Part shown: positions 32,857-40,976 of the stretch, piece by piece
Numbering within the stretch: position 1 is the stretch's first letter
How the letters are laid out: every line of letters begins with the position of its first letter
Notes under the pieces: model-generated
Told to the model about the DNA's origin: nothing
What the model saw: only the letters and a program-made list of their open reading frames with translations
The model's database searches: none
Assembly: GCA_028281005.1 (NCBI GenBank)
Contig: JANQKS010000036.1
Location: 1-64,000 of the forward strand
DNA: 64,000 bases
DNA from: Pseudomonadales bacterium
GTDB lineage: Bacteria; Pseudomonadota; Gammaproteobacteria; Pseudomonadales; Azotimanducaceae
Reading direction: 5' to 3'
Translations under genes and position numbers: made by a program

Positions 32857-33455
32857 ACACCTTAACAAACGGCCTGCTGCTGATGTTTGCACCCAGCAAA
32901 GCCTGGCAAGCCATCGCCGATGACGCACCCAGCGTGGGCAAAGTGCTGTCGCTGCACACTGTGCTGTTGGCGTTGATTCCGGCGGTGAGCTGGTACATCG
33001 GCGTCACACAGTACGGCTGGGACGTCGCCGGAGAAACCATGCGTTTAACCGCAGCGAGCGCTCTGCCGATGTGTGTCATGTTCTATTTCGCCTGTGTGGG
33101 CGGCGTCGTTTTTCTCGGCTACATGGTGCAATGGATGTCGACCACGTACGGGGATCAAGCCAGCTTGTCCCAAGGGATCGCGTTGATCAGTTATACCGCG
33201 ACGCCGTTTTTTGTGGCCGGCGTATTGGGTTTGTACCCGGTACTGTGGCTGGACATAGCCCTTGGCATGGCGGTGGCTTGTTACTGCATCTACTTATTGT
33301 ACGCCGGTGTAGCGCCCGTCATGCGTGTGGCGCAAGAACGCGGGTTCCTATATGCCAGCGCGGTATTTGCCGTGGCATTGGTTTCTTTTGTGGGTCTATT
33401 GACGGTGACCGTACTTGTGTGGGACTTTGGGCCTGCGCCTGAATACACCTATTAA
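32853..33455 (+). CDS. Yip1-family membrane protein
   Basis: The 200-residue product has five hydrophobic segments and begins with a Yip1-like stretch (MFAPSKAWQAIADDAPSVGKVL). It overlaps ccoS by 4 bases and so is read from the cco mRNA. The role of Yip1 proteins in bacteria is poorly known. The tight coupling suggests a part in oxidase assembly or membrane insertion, which is inference. Confidence 0.8.
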   Translation: MNTLTNGLLLMFAPSKAWQAIADDAPSVGKVLSLHTVLLALIPAVSWYIGVTQYGWDVAGETMRLTAASALPMCVMFYFACVGGVVFLGYMVQWMSTTYGDQASLSQGIALISYTATPFFVAGVLGLYPVLWLDIALGMAVACYCIYLLYAGVAPVMRVAQERGFLYASAVFAVALVSFVGLLTVTVLVWDFGPAPEYTY

Positions 33456-33493
33456 GAGGCGGCATCAAAAGGCGAACTAGGAGTACAAGTGCC

Positions 33494-33859
33494 ATGGCGG
33501 ACAGCAACGAAAATGCAGGTTGGGAGGTGTTTGACATCGCTGAACTGGTCGCACGCGGCTCCGAAGAACCGGTCAGCTATCAGGAGTTTTTAAGGGTGCC
33601 CGCCATGTCTTGCGGATTGTACCGATTGAGCAAAGATTCCAAAGACATGCAAACGCCCCACGATGAAGACGAGTTGTACTACGTGGTGGAAGGCAGAGCG
33701 CGTTTACGTATCGGTGATGAGGAACGCGAGGTTGGCCCAGGCTCTGTCATGTACGTGCGAGCCACTGAGCAACACTCCTTCTTCGAGATCTACGAAGACA
33801 TGGTGTTACTGGTGGTTTTTCCCACCACTGCTACGGCTGGTCAAGCTGCGCAAGGCTAA
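33494..33859 (+). CDS. Cupin-domain protein
   Basis: One small cupin barrel of 121 residues. Motif 1 is HDEDELYYVVEGRARLRIGDEE and motif 2 is GSVMYVRATEQHSF, with His/Glu/His metal ligands. AGGAG lies before the ATG. The substrate is unknown. The 3' end overlaps the convergent UspA gene by 29 bases. It may be the last gene of the cco transcript. Confidence 0.88.
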   Translation: MADSNENAGWEVFDIAELVARGSEEPVSYQEFLRVPAMSCGLYRLSKDSKDMQTPHDEDELYYVVEGRARLRIGDEEREVGPGSVMYVRATEQHSFFEIYEDMVLLVVFPTTATAGQAAQG

Positions 33860-34277
33860 AGACCCAGGTGTCCACCGGGACGCCGTGCAGAACACTAGAG
33901 GCTTTGGAGCCTAACACCCGCTGCCAACCCGAGTGGCCGTGGGAGCCCAGCATACAAGCATCAAACTCGCCTTCCCGCAGCAAGGCATGAATCTCGTGAG
34001 CAACACGCCCATAACGCACATGCAGTTGATCGTCGCTAAATCCAAGCGGTCCACACAGTTCTATGAGCCGCCCCTTGGCGTTGGCCACCGTCTGTTCATA
34101 CATTTGTTGGTATACCTGGCCGGTCATGGTCGGATCGATGCTGTAGCTCACCGACGCGGGATCGACGACGTGTACCACTTCCAAACGAGTGTCATCGCCG
34201 GCTGCACCCAAGGCTTTTTGCAGCACAAATTTGGCCGCCTCGTCAGAGAGCTCGATGGCTACCAGCGCTTTTTTCAT
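33831..34277 (-). CDS. Universal stress protein (UspA family)
   Basis: ATG 34277 opens MKKALVAIELSDEAAKFVLQKAL. The nucleotide-binding end is ACMLGSHGHSGWQRVLGSKASSVLHGVPVDTWVFSL. 148 residues, one Usp domain. Divergent from the amino acid permease and overlapping the cupin 3' end. Second of three Usp genes in the stress region. Confidence 0.9.
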   Translation of the reverse strand: MKKALVAIELSDEAAKFVLQKALGAAGDDTRLEVVHVVDPASVSYSIDPTMTGQVYQQMYEQTVANAKGRLIELCGPLGFSDDQLHVRYGRVAHEIHALLREGEFDACMLGSHGHSGWQRVLGSKASSVLHGVPVDTWVFSLAQLDQP

Positions 34278-34321
34278 CGTCAACGTCTCTTGTGTCCGCC
34301 TGTATTTTTTGAGCGTACCAC

Positions 34322-35524
34322 ATGACACAGCCCACTGCGCTAAAACGTAGCCTGTCGCTGACCCAGATGGTGCTTTACGGACTGGGCACTACCGTGGGCG
34401 CGGGTATTTATGCGCTCATCGGCGAAATTGCCGGCCAATCGGGATACTTAGCTCCCTGGGCTTTTTTAATGGCGGCCGGGTTAGCGGCTTTCACCGCCTT
34501 GTCGTTCGCACAATTGTCCGCGCGATTTCCGCGTGCAGCCGGGGCAGCCTTGTATGTACAAGAGGGTTTTGGCTTAGCTCGGCTGGGGCAACTGGTCGGA
34601 CTGATGGTGATCCTCGCCGGTGTCGTCTCTTCTGCTGCCTTGCTCAACGGTTTTGTCGGTTATCTGCAAGAATTCACGGACGGTGGTCGTGTCACCATTA
34701 TCTTAATTGCCGGCGTTGTGCTGTGTAGCGTAGCGGTGTGGGGCATCACGGAATCGGTGTGGCTGGCGGGCATTGTCAGTGTCATCGAGGTCCTCGGCTT
34801 GGTGTGGATCACCGCGTTGGCCAGCCAGTCCATCGATTTCGCAACCATTGACGCCGCGCGTTTCACCCCAGATTTTAATGTCGGCGACTGGTCTATGGTT
34901 TTTGGCGGCGCGGTACTGGCGTTTTACGCCTACATCGGTTTTGAAGACATGGTTGAGGTGGCGGAGGAAGTCATACGGGTAAAAAAGAACCTACCGCGCG
35001 CCATTATCCTCACCTTGGTGTTATCTACGCTCATTTATATCGCACTGGTGACCAGCACCGTGTTGGCGGTGGGTCCTGAACGGCTTGCAGCATCCGACGC
35101 ACCTCTGGCAGATGTCTACCGGCAATTGACCGGCGCCCAACCGACTGTGATCTCGTTCATCGGTTTGTTTGCGATCATCAACGGCGCGCTGATCCAAATT
35201 ATCATGGCATCCCGCGTGTTGTATGGCCTTGCCTCGCGCAATCAGTTGCCGCAACGCTTCGCACAAGTTAACCCGCGCACGCGCACGCCTCTATTTGCCA
35301 CACTTTGTGTGGCAGTTGGCGTCATTTTGCTTGCGCTGGTAGGCACCCTGGCAGGCTTAGCAGAACTTACTTCGGTGACGATGCTGAGCGTGTTTGCGTT
35401 GGTGAACTTTTCGCTGTGCCGATTACTATGGCATGACAAGCGCTTAAACGCAGTTGTGGGTTTGTTGGGGGGCATCATCTGCACAGGCGTTGCCGCCCGT
35501 GCGGTGTGGATGTGGCTGGCCTAG
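34322..35524 (+). CDS. APC-family amino acid permease
   Basis: The 400-residue product has about 11-12 spans. The first helix carries the family signature LTQMVLYGLGTTVGAGIYALIGEIAG, and helix 6 has FYAYIGFEDMVEVAEEV. It is a secondary amino acid or polyamine transporter of the inner membrane; the substrate cannot be told. ATG 34322, divergent from the UspA gene by 44 bases. Confidence 0.9.
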   Translation: MTQPTALKRSLSLTQMVLYGLGTTVGAGIYALIGEIAGQSGYLAPWAFLMAAGLAAFTALSFAQLSARFPRAAGAALYVQEGFGLARLGQLVGLMVILAGVVSSAALLNGFVGYLQEFTDGGRVTIILIAGVVLCSVAVWGITESVWLAGIVSVIEVLGLVWITALASQSIDFATIDAARFTPDFNVGDWSMVFGGAVLAFYAYIGFEDMVEVAEEVIRVKKNLPRAIILTLVLSTLIYIALVTSTVLAVGPERLAASDAPLADVYRQLTGAQPTVISFIGLFAIINGALIQIIMASRVLYGLASRNQLPQRFAQVNPRTRTPLFATLCVAVGVILLALVGTLAGLAELTSVTMLSVFALVNFSLCRLLWHDKRLNAVVGLLGGIICTGVAARAVWMWLA

Positions 35525-35546
35525 CCGCAGCCCAGCCAAGAGTTCT

Positions 35547-36113
35547 CTAAGGCGGAAACGACTCAAACAACGCCGGTATCGATTCGCGAATCACCGCATC
35601 GGACTGATCACGGTCCTTCGGAAATAAATTGCGCTCCACCCAGCCCCGCCATATAGGCTCACCCGCGTAGTAAACATCCGCCGCCAAGAAACCGATGGTG
35701 CGCATATCCATGCGCGTAGTGGCACCCGGGTCAACACGTTCCCAGCAATCCGTGTCTACACAGGGGGATTCGTTCACCGTCATGGAGACCAGCTCACGGC
35801 GCGTCCGCAAAATGAGGGCAACTTCGATGTCGGCAATTTGTTCTGTGGTCGGCGTCTCCTCAGTCACCCGCTCGACAAAGGCAAAACCTTTGTTCTTCAG
35901 CTCAGCGGTGACCGCTTGCGTAAGGCCTTTTGCCACCAGGGGGCTGACGTAGCCGGTTTGATCATCCAGATCTAGGGGTTGGTCGGAACGCCAAGTAAAG
36001 GTGGATGCCTCACTCAAGAATCCTGCCGCCACCACACACTGGCTCCCGGTTTGCATCGGCGCCTGACACCCTGCCACGCATAGCGCGGCCATAAGAATCC
36101 AGATTTTGCGCAT
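35547..36113 (-). CDS. DUF4136-like lipoprotein
   Basis: ATG 36113 follows GGAGG and starts MRKIWILMAALCVAGC, a clear lipobox. The body (FTWRSDQPLDLDD, VAKGLTQAVTAELKNKGFAFVE, ADIEVALILRTRRELVSM) matches the DUF4136 pattern, including the C-terminal IRESIPALFESFPP. Function unknown; probably anchored in the outer membrane facing the periplasm. It is divergent from a haem c lipoprotein gene. The longer upstream frame is not supported. Confidence 0.8.
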   Translation of the reverse strand: MRKIWILMAALCVAGCQAPMQTGSQCVVAAGFLSEASTFTWRSDQPLDLDDQTGYVSPLVAKGLTQAVTAELKNKGFAFVERVTEETPTTEQIADIEVALILRTRRELVSMTVNESPCVDTDCWERVDPGATTRMDMRTIGFLAADVYYAGEPIWRGWVERNLFPKDRDQSDAVIRESIPALFESFPP

Positions 36114-36237
36114 GTGTTTGCCTCCAATTTGCATCACGGTGCCGTCCAAACGCGTTAGAATATTTAACCCGTACAAGTGAACCAAACAGGCTCGCGCAGG
36201 TTTATGCGCAATTGTACGTACTAGAGGAGTGTCAGCC

Positions 36238-36780
36238 ATGACGATGGGTGTTAGAGCAGCGTACAGATGTATTACCGGTGTAAAGGCGCATGTCGGCGTC
36301 GGAGCCAATGACTGCAATCAACCAACCGCGGCAATGGGTCTCACCAGACCCTTCAAGCACTGGGTCACGCTTGTTGCCGTCACCCTATTGGCCAGTGCTT
36401 GTGGGAGGCCGGAGTTTGTTTTGCCACCCGGAAACGTCGAAGCCGGTAAAGCCACCTTCGAGGAGCTACGCTGCAACAGCTGCCATAGCGTGCAAGGCCA
36501 CGTGGCCCATGCCCCTGCGGAAGAAGGCGCCATACACGTAGAGTTAGGCGGCACCGTTAGCCGTGTGAAAACTTACGCTGACCTGGTGACCTCCATCATC
36601 AACCCGTCACACAAATTGTCTCGCGGCCTCAACACCATGACCACCACAGAAGATGGGGCCTCACGCATGCCGGTGTACAACGAGGTGATGACCGTACAAC
36701 AGCTGGTGGATCTAACCGCCTTTCTCGAGACAACCTACGAAGTCTGGGTGCCGCCTTACAACGTCTATCAATACCCCTAA
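36238..36780 (+). CDS. Haem c lipoprotein
   Basis: ATG 36238 follows GAGGAG. The leader is unusual: about 40 residues precede the hydrophobic core (WVTLVAVTLLASAC, lipobox). ATG 36334 would give a standard leader but has no ribosome site. One CNSCH haem site follows. The probable axial Met is in SRMPVYNEVMTVQQLVDLTAFL, a class I cytochrome c end. Periplasmic electron carrier, divergent from the DUF4136 lipoprotein gene. Confidence 0.82.
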   Translation: MTMGVRAAYRCITGVKAHVGVGANDCNQPTAAMGLTRPFKHWVTLVAVTLLASACGRPEFVLPPGNVEAGKATFEELRCNSCHSVQGHVAHAPAEEGAIHVELGGTVSRVKTYADLVTSIINPSHKLSRGLNTMTTTEDGASRMPVYNEVMTVQQLVDLTAFLETTYEVWVPPYNVYQYP

Positions 36781-36805
36781 GGCCACAAACAGATTCACAA
36801 TTTCG

Positions 36806-37693
36806 TTAAGGGTGCACGGCCAATACATCACACACCGCCTTGGTCAAAATCCTTTCCGCGGTATTGCCTAACCCCAGGACATTTTTTGCTCGGTGTGCGT
36901 AGGAGCCGATCACCAGTTGATCCGCCTTAAGTTTGCGCGCCAATTGCGCTAAAGTCCGGCCCGCTTTACCTACCGGCATGTGTACGCGGCTCTTGGGAAT
37001 GGCATAAGGTTTTAACAAGCGTTCTAACTCCGGCGTCACCTTTTCCATAATCTTCCGTTTCGAAACCGACTCTTTGATGATGTCGAGGTCACGCAGAACC
37101 TGGGACACTTCGATGGCAAATACCACATGCACTTTCCCTCCCTGCAGCGCCGCCATTTGATGCGCCGCTTCCAATACCCGACAGTTCAGATGGCGATGTT
37201 TAGTATCGACGTGACTCAAGTCCAACGTCGCCAGAACCACGCCGCTGCCCTTACCGCGCCGTTTTGAGGTCAATAGCAGGGGTACCGAGCAGCTGCTGAG
37301 TAATTCCCAATCTGTCGGCGTGTGCACCAGCGAACCGCTTTTGTGTACCGTTTTGATGATGAGATCCGGGCGCTTGTTGCGCGCTGCCGGTTGATTTAGC
37401 TCGTCCACTACCCACTGAGCAATGTCCGGGCTCCAGACGGTACGCGCCTTCACGTCTGGCTGCTGGCTTACCAATTCCGCTAGCCACCGTTTACGCTCCT
37501 CCACCAATCCATGCCGCAGTTTTTTGCGGTCTGCGGCAGACAGCGCCGAGCTGTGCTCGCACATCGCGTTCCATAAAAACGACACTGCCTGTACCCGGGC
37601 ACCGCTGTTGGCCTGTAGCTCCAGCGCACGACGCCAGGCAATTTGTTCGTGTTTGGGTTTATCTAAAACGACGGTAACGTTGTTGAGGTCCAT
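36806..37693 (-). CDS. Tandem universal stress protein (two Usp domains)
   Basis: The 295-residue product has two Usp domains: about 1-145 (NVTVVLDKPKHEQIAWRRALELQ) and about 150-295 (VVLATLDLSHVD). The second ends ADQLVIGSYAHRAKNVLGLGNTAERILTKAVCDVLAVHP, an intact nucleotide-binding loop. The first domain ends without that loop (PLLLTSKRRGKGS), as in UspE-type proteins. It is the third Usp gene of the stress region. Confidence 0.92.
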   Translation of the reverse strand: MDLNNVTVVLDKPKHEQIAWRRALELQANSGARVQAVSFLWNAMCEHSSALSAADRKKLRHGLVEERKRWLAELVSQQPDVKARTVWSPDIAQWVVDELNQPAARNKRPDLIIKTVHKSGSLVHTPTDWELLSSCSVPLLLTSKRRGKGSGVVLATLDLSHVDTKHRHLNCRVLEAAHQMAALQGGKVHVVFAIEVSQVLRDLDIIKESVSKRKIMEKVTPELERLLKPYAIPKSRVHMPVGKAGRTLAQLARKLKADQLVIGSYAHRAKNVLGLGNTAERILTKAVCDVLAVHP

Positions 37694-37785
37694 AATGCAT
37701 CCTCTAGTTGCTTGCCAAGTGTTAGCGTAGCGTCACGTTTACCCGCCCACCATGGGGGTTAGTACCTACACCTTGAGCGCTGCAT

Positions 37786-38451
37786 TTAGGCAGCCACTGC
37801 CACTTCTTCCTCAGCGAGAAACAGCAACACACTGCCGGGTTCCGCAAAACGCTGGGCGTCGCTAGATTGGTCTTCAACCATCTGACGAGATGACATGGCC
37901 GTCCGCGCTGCCGCGACGTTGGGCCAATGTAACTCTGTGATGCCGTCGTAGGGTGGGCGACCGCGCGCATATGTTTCGGCCAACGGGTGGCATTGTAAGT
38001 AATAGACGGCTTGTTCGGTTAAGGCAGCGATGGGTCCGTGGTTAAGCCACCAGTAGCGTTGAAAATCTTCCACACTTAGATGGTCTTGGCGCCGAAAAGG
38101 AAAAACGCCCTTAATGAAGCCACCCTGGTGGTGTTGCGGCAGCCGCATGACGGTCCTCGCCATACCGGTAACAATTGGGCCAACACGCGTTGACGCGCTC
38201 AGCAGATCACCAAGCGCCGCGGCCTGGGTGGTGCTGTCCAACGCCGCTGCCTGTTCTGCAAACCACAGCTCAGCCACGCCGATAAACGGCGGTGTGGCTT
38301 GTGGGTCCACTTGATCGGCCAAGGTGCGGGTTTGCGTATAACCTATCGCCTGCGGCAGCACCTGCCGAAAAAGCGCCTGCGCTTGGTCTGCGGTGGCGTG
38401 AAATGGATCACTCCCCGGCGCGCCTTCTAGAAAAAAGTACGTCTTGAACAC
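37786..38451 (-). CDS. EthD-domain protein
   Basis: The C-terminal half shows the EthD/dimeric alpha-beta barrel pattern (FPFRRQDHLSVEDFQRYWWLNHGPIA, DGITELHWPNVAAARTAM). The N-terminal half (MFKTYFFLEGAPG, FIGVAELWFAE) looks like a second, diverged copy. Such proteins often serve in breakdown of cyclic compounds; the substrate is unknown. The start lies inside the 3' end of the pabB-pabC fusion gene (44-base overlap). Confidence 0.75.
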   Translation of the reverse strand: MFKTYFFLEGAPGSDPFHATADQAQALFRQVLPQAIGYTQTRTLADQVDPQATPPFIGVAELWFAEQAAALDSTTQAAALGDLLSASTRVGPIVTGMARTVMRLPQHHQGGFIKGVFPFRRQDHLSVEDFQRYWWLNHGPIAALTEQAVYYLQCHPLAETYARGRPPYDGITELHWPNVAAARTAMSSRQMVEDQSSDAQRFAEPGSVLLFLAEEEVAVAA

Positions 38452-40291
38452 GTGTTTCGTTTCCTTCTGCCCAGGCTTCTGCCTGGGACCCTGATGGTTG
38501 TTGTAACCCTTGCGATCCCTCGGACTTTACCTCCAGTTCGGCGCTGCGCCATCCGCGCAACGCGTTGATGAGATGCCATGCTTCCACTTTAGCGGTTTCC
38601 CCCAGCGGCAGCGACCGTTCTCTAATCACACCCTGCTGTATAAGCTCCGCCCGTAATGTCCCGGGTAACAAGCCATCTGCGACGGGTGGCGTGAAATGCT
38701 CACCGCCCAGTTGATAAACCACATTGGCGATGCTGGTCTCAGTCACATAACCCTGACGGTTAAACAACAGCGGCTCAAATCCGGCCGGTACCTCGTCGGC
38801 TGCGTTGGCGTACACATCTCGCAAGGTAGTTTTGTGATAAAGAAAGACGTTGTCCGTGTCCACTGCGGTAGTGGCCAGCTGCAATGGTTGCGCGGGTGTC
38901 TGCCCACCCTCTCCCACATCCGCCAACGCGGTCGTTGCAATCTCGCAACGGCCATCTCTAGCCAGCAGCAAGCGCACTTTCTGCGGGGGCGGGGGCTGGG
39001 ATGGATGTTGTTGAAGTCCGTCGAGGGCGGCGTCGAGCTGCTGCTCCACATCCGCGATGGCAACATCAAACTGAAAATATTTCGCGCTGGCCGCCAGCCG
39101 CGCCAGATGCCGCTGCCGCAAATAAATACCTAACCCCGGTTGCCAGCGCATGGTTTCCAACAGTTGGAAACACCGTGGTTGTGTGTACAGGACCTGGGTT
39201 TTGGCCAACAACTCCGCGTATTCATCATCCGCGTCCGAATCCCATACGATGCCGCCGCCGGCGCCATAAAACGTGGTATTCGAACGCTTTTCCGTCCAAG
39301 CCGTGCGAATCGCGATGTTAAAACGTCGCAAGCCGGTGGGTTCCATGACACCGATGCTGCCGGTATAGATATCCCGCGGCTGTTTCTCCTGACGGTTGAT
39401 GATCTGCATCGCCGCACGCTTGGGAGCACCGGTAATAGAGGCACCCGGAAACAAGGCGCTAAACACAGCAGCGGTATCGGTGTTTGCAACGGCCTCAACA
39501 GTCGACGTCATTTGCCAAACGGTTGGGTACTGTTCGACATCAAACAACGCCGAAGTCTGCACGGACCCTGGCTGCGCGATACGGCCTAGGTCGTTGCGCA
39601 CCATGTCGGTGATCATTAGGTTTTCCGCGCGGTTTTTTGGCGACGCCCGCAACCAAGCGGCGGCTTGCTCATCGGTGGCACTGTCTAACCCGCGGCGCAC
39701 GGTACCTTTCATCGGACGACAACGCAGCCGCTGTCCGTTTTGCTCAAAAAAGAGCTCAGGTGATGCGGAGACAATGGTGAACTGTTCACCATCGAGATAG
39801 GCCCCATACGGCGCGTCTGCAGCGATGCGCACAAAATCTGCCGCACTCAAGCAGCCCGGTGATTGCAGACGGTCGGTTAAATTGACCTGGTATGTATCCC
39901 CTCGAGCGATATGACGGCGCAGCTGTTGCACCTTTGCTCGATACTCATCCGCAGAAACTGCGAGACGCCACTGCCAACTGGCCTGGTCACTCGCTGCCTG
40001 CTCAGCTACACGTTCCAATGTGTCCAGGCGTTTGCGCTCGGCAAACAGACCAAAACACAGGAGTGGCAGCCCCGCACTGGTTTGCTCGGGCAACGCTGCA
40101 TCGAAGCCAGAGGCCGCCGCATAACTGACAAAACCGGCGGCATAGATTTGCTCCGCTTGCACGCGGTGTTCCACTTCGGCTAAGGCGGTGCTGACCTCGG
40201 TGTGCACATCCGTGGCGATCACCGCCAGCGGATCGGTGTATGTAAACCAGCAGCGCCTGTCGGGATCACGCAATACAACCGTTGAGAGCAT
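38408..40291 (-). CDS. pabB: Aminodeoxychorismate synthase I / aminodeoxychorismate lyase fusion
   Basis: Residues about 1-380 are PabB, the chorismate-binding enzyme: DTYQVNLTDRL, SPELFFEQNGQRLRCRPMKGTVRRG, NLMITDMVRNDLGRIA, PGASITGAPKRAAMQIINRQE. About 395-600 are a PabC-like class IV PLP fold (FQLLETMRWQPGLGIYLRQRHLARL, ETSIANVVYQL, GLLPGTLRAELIQQG). Together they make p-aminobenzoate for folate. ATG 40291 is preferred to the longer frame. The expected PLP Lys is probably in LYHKTTLRDVY, as in known lyases. Confidence 0.93.
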   Translation of the reverse strand: MLSTVVLRDPDRRCWFTYTDPLAVIATDVHTEVSTALAEVEHRVQAEQIYAAGFVSYAAASGFDAALPEQTSAGLPLLCFGLFAERKRLDTLERVAEQAASDQASWQWRLAVSADEYRAKVQQLRRHIARGDTYQVNLTDRLQSPGCLSAADFVRIAADAPYGAYLDGEQFTIVSASPELFFEQNGQRLRCRPMKGTVRRGLDSATDEQAAAWLRASPKNRAENLMITDMVRNDLGRIAQPGSVQTSALFDVEQYPTVWQMTSTVEAVANTDTAAVFSALFPGASITGAPKRAAMQIINRQEKQPRDIYTGSIGVMEPTGLRRFNIAIRTAWTEKRSNTTFYGAGGGIVWDSDADDEYAELLAKTQVLYTQPRCFQLLETMRWQPGLGIYLRQRHLARLAASAKYFQFDVAIADVEQQLDAALDGLQQHPSQPPPPQKVRLLLARDGRCEIATTALADVGEGGQTPAQPLQLATTAVDTDNVFLYHKTTLRDVYANAADEVPAGFEPLLFNRQGYVTETSIANVVYQLGGEHFTPPVADGLLPGTLRAELIQQGVIRERSLPLGETAKVEAWHLINALRGWRSAELEVKSEGSQGLQQPSGSQAEAWAEGNETRVQDVLFSRRRAGE

Positions 40292-40329
40292 GAAGTGTGT
40301 CAATGGGGAGGTAGGGAGTTGGCTGCAGG

Positions 40330-40860
40330 TTAAGCGCCTCGCGGCATGATGGCCGGATCGCCCGGTCGCCATAACTCGTGAGCGCGACGCCAACCGGCAA
40401 ATGCGTTGAGAATGTGCGGTGGATCATCGTGGATTTCGGTAAAACCACCGCTGACGCTGCGTGTGTCGATGTAGCAGGCGTCCACGTCATCCGCGTGCAG
40501 CTCACAAGCCAATTCAAACCCCATATCGAGGATGCGCTGTTTCTCTTCTTCGTAGTTGTTGACCAACAGACCCACGTGGTGGAAACCCTCTTCTCCGGGC
40601 GCATACATGTCGCGGTAAATCGAAGGGGTGTCGTCGTGCTGCTGAATAAACTGGATCATCATGTCGCCTAAGTACCCAAAGGCATAGCTGACATCAGCTT
40701 CTTGGTCTGTCCCGCGATACATGAAGGTATCGGTTTTGTGATGGTGGGTCACCACGAAGGGCCCGGCCCGATACAAACGATTCCACTTCTCGCAAGCCTC
40801 CTCTACATCGTTCACCAAATAGGCTTCCTGGAAAAACTCATATCTGTCTAACATCGGCAT
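40330..40860 (-). CDS. VOC-family protein
   Basis: ATG 40860 (MPMLDRYEFF, AGGGGG upstream) gives 176 residues. The fold is seen in YEFFQEAYLVNDVEEACEKWNRLYRAGPF and EEGFHHVGLLVNNYEEEKQRILDMGFELAC, with metal-type His and Glu residues in both halves. Similar proteins cluster with steroid or polycyclic catabolism genes in some bacteria, but the substrate cannot be told here. It lies just upstream of the pabB-pabC fusion on the same strand. Confidence 0.82.
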   Translation of the reverse strand: MPMLDRYEFFQEAYLVNDVEEACEKWNRLYRAGPFVVTHHHKTDTFMYRGTDQEADVSYAFGYLGDMMIQFIQQHDDTPSIYRDMYAPGEEGFHHVGLLVNNYEEEKQRILDMGFELACELHADDVDACYIDTRSVSGGFTEIHDDPPHILNAFAGWRRAHELWRPGDPAIMPRGA

Positions 40861-40976
40861 GTGAGGTGCCCCCTGGCTTTGTTTGATATCCAAGTTGGAT
40901 AGCGAAAGTACCCAATTGCGGCCGACATATGCAAGCGTATAGAGTGCGGGTCACTAGCAACCACTTGGGAGAGTGT

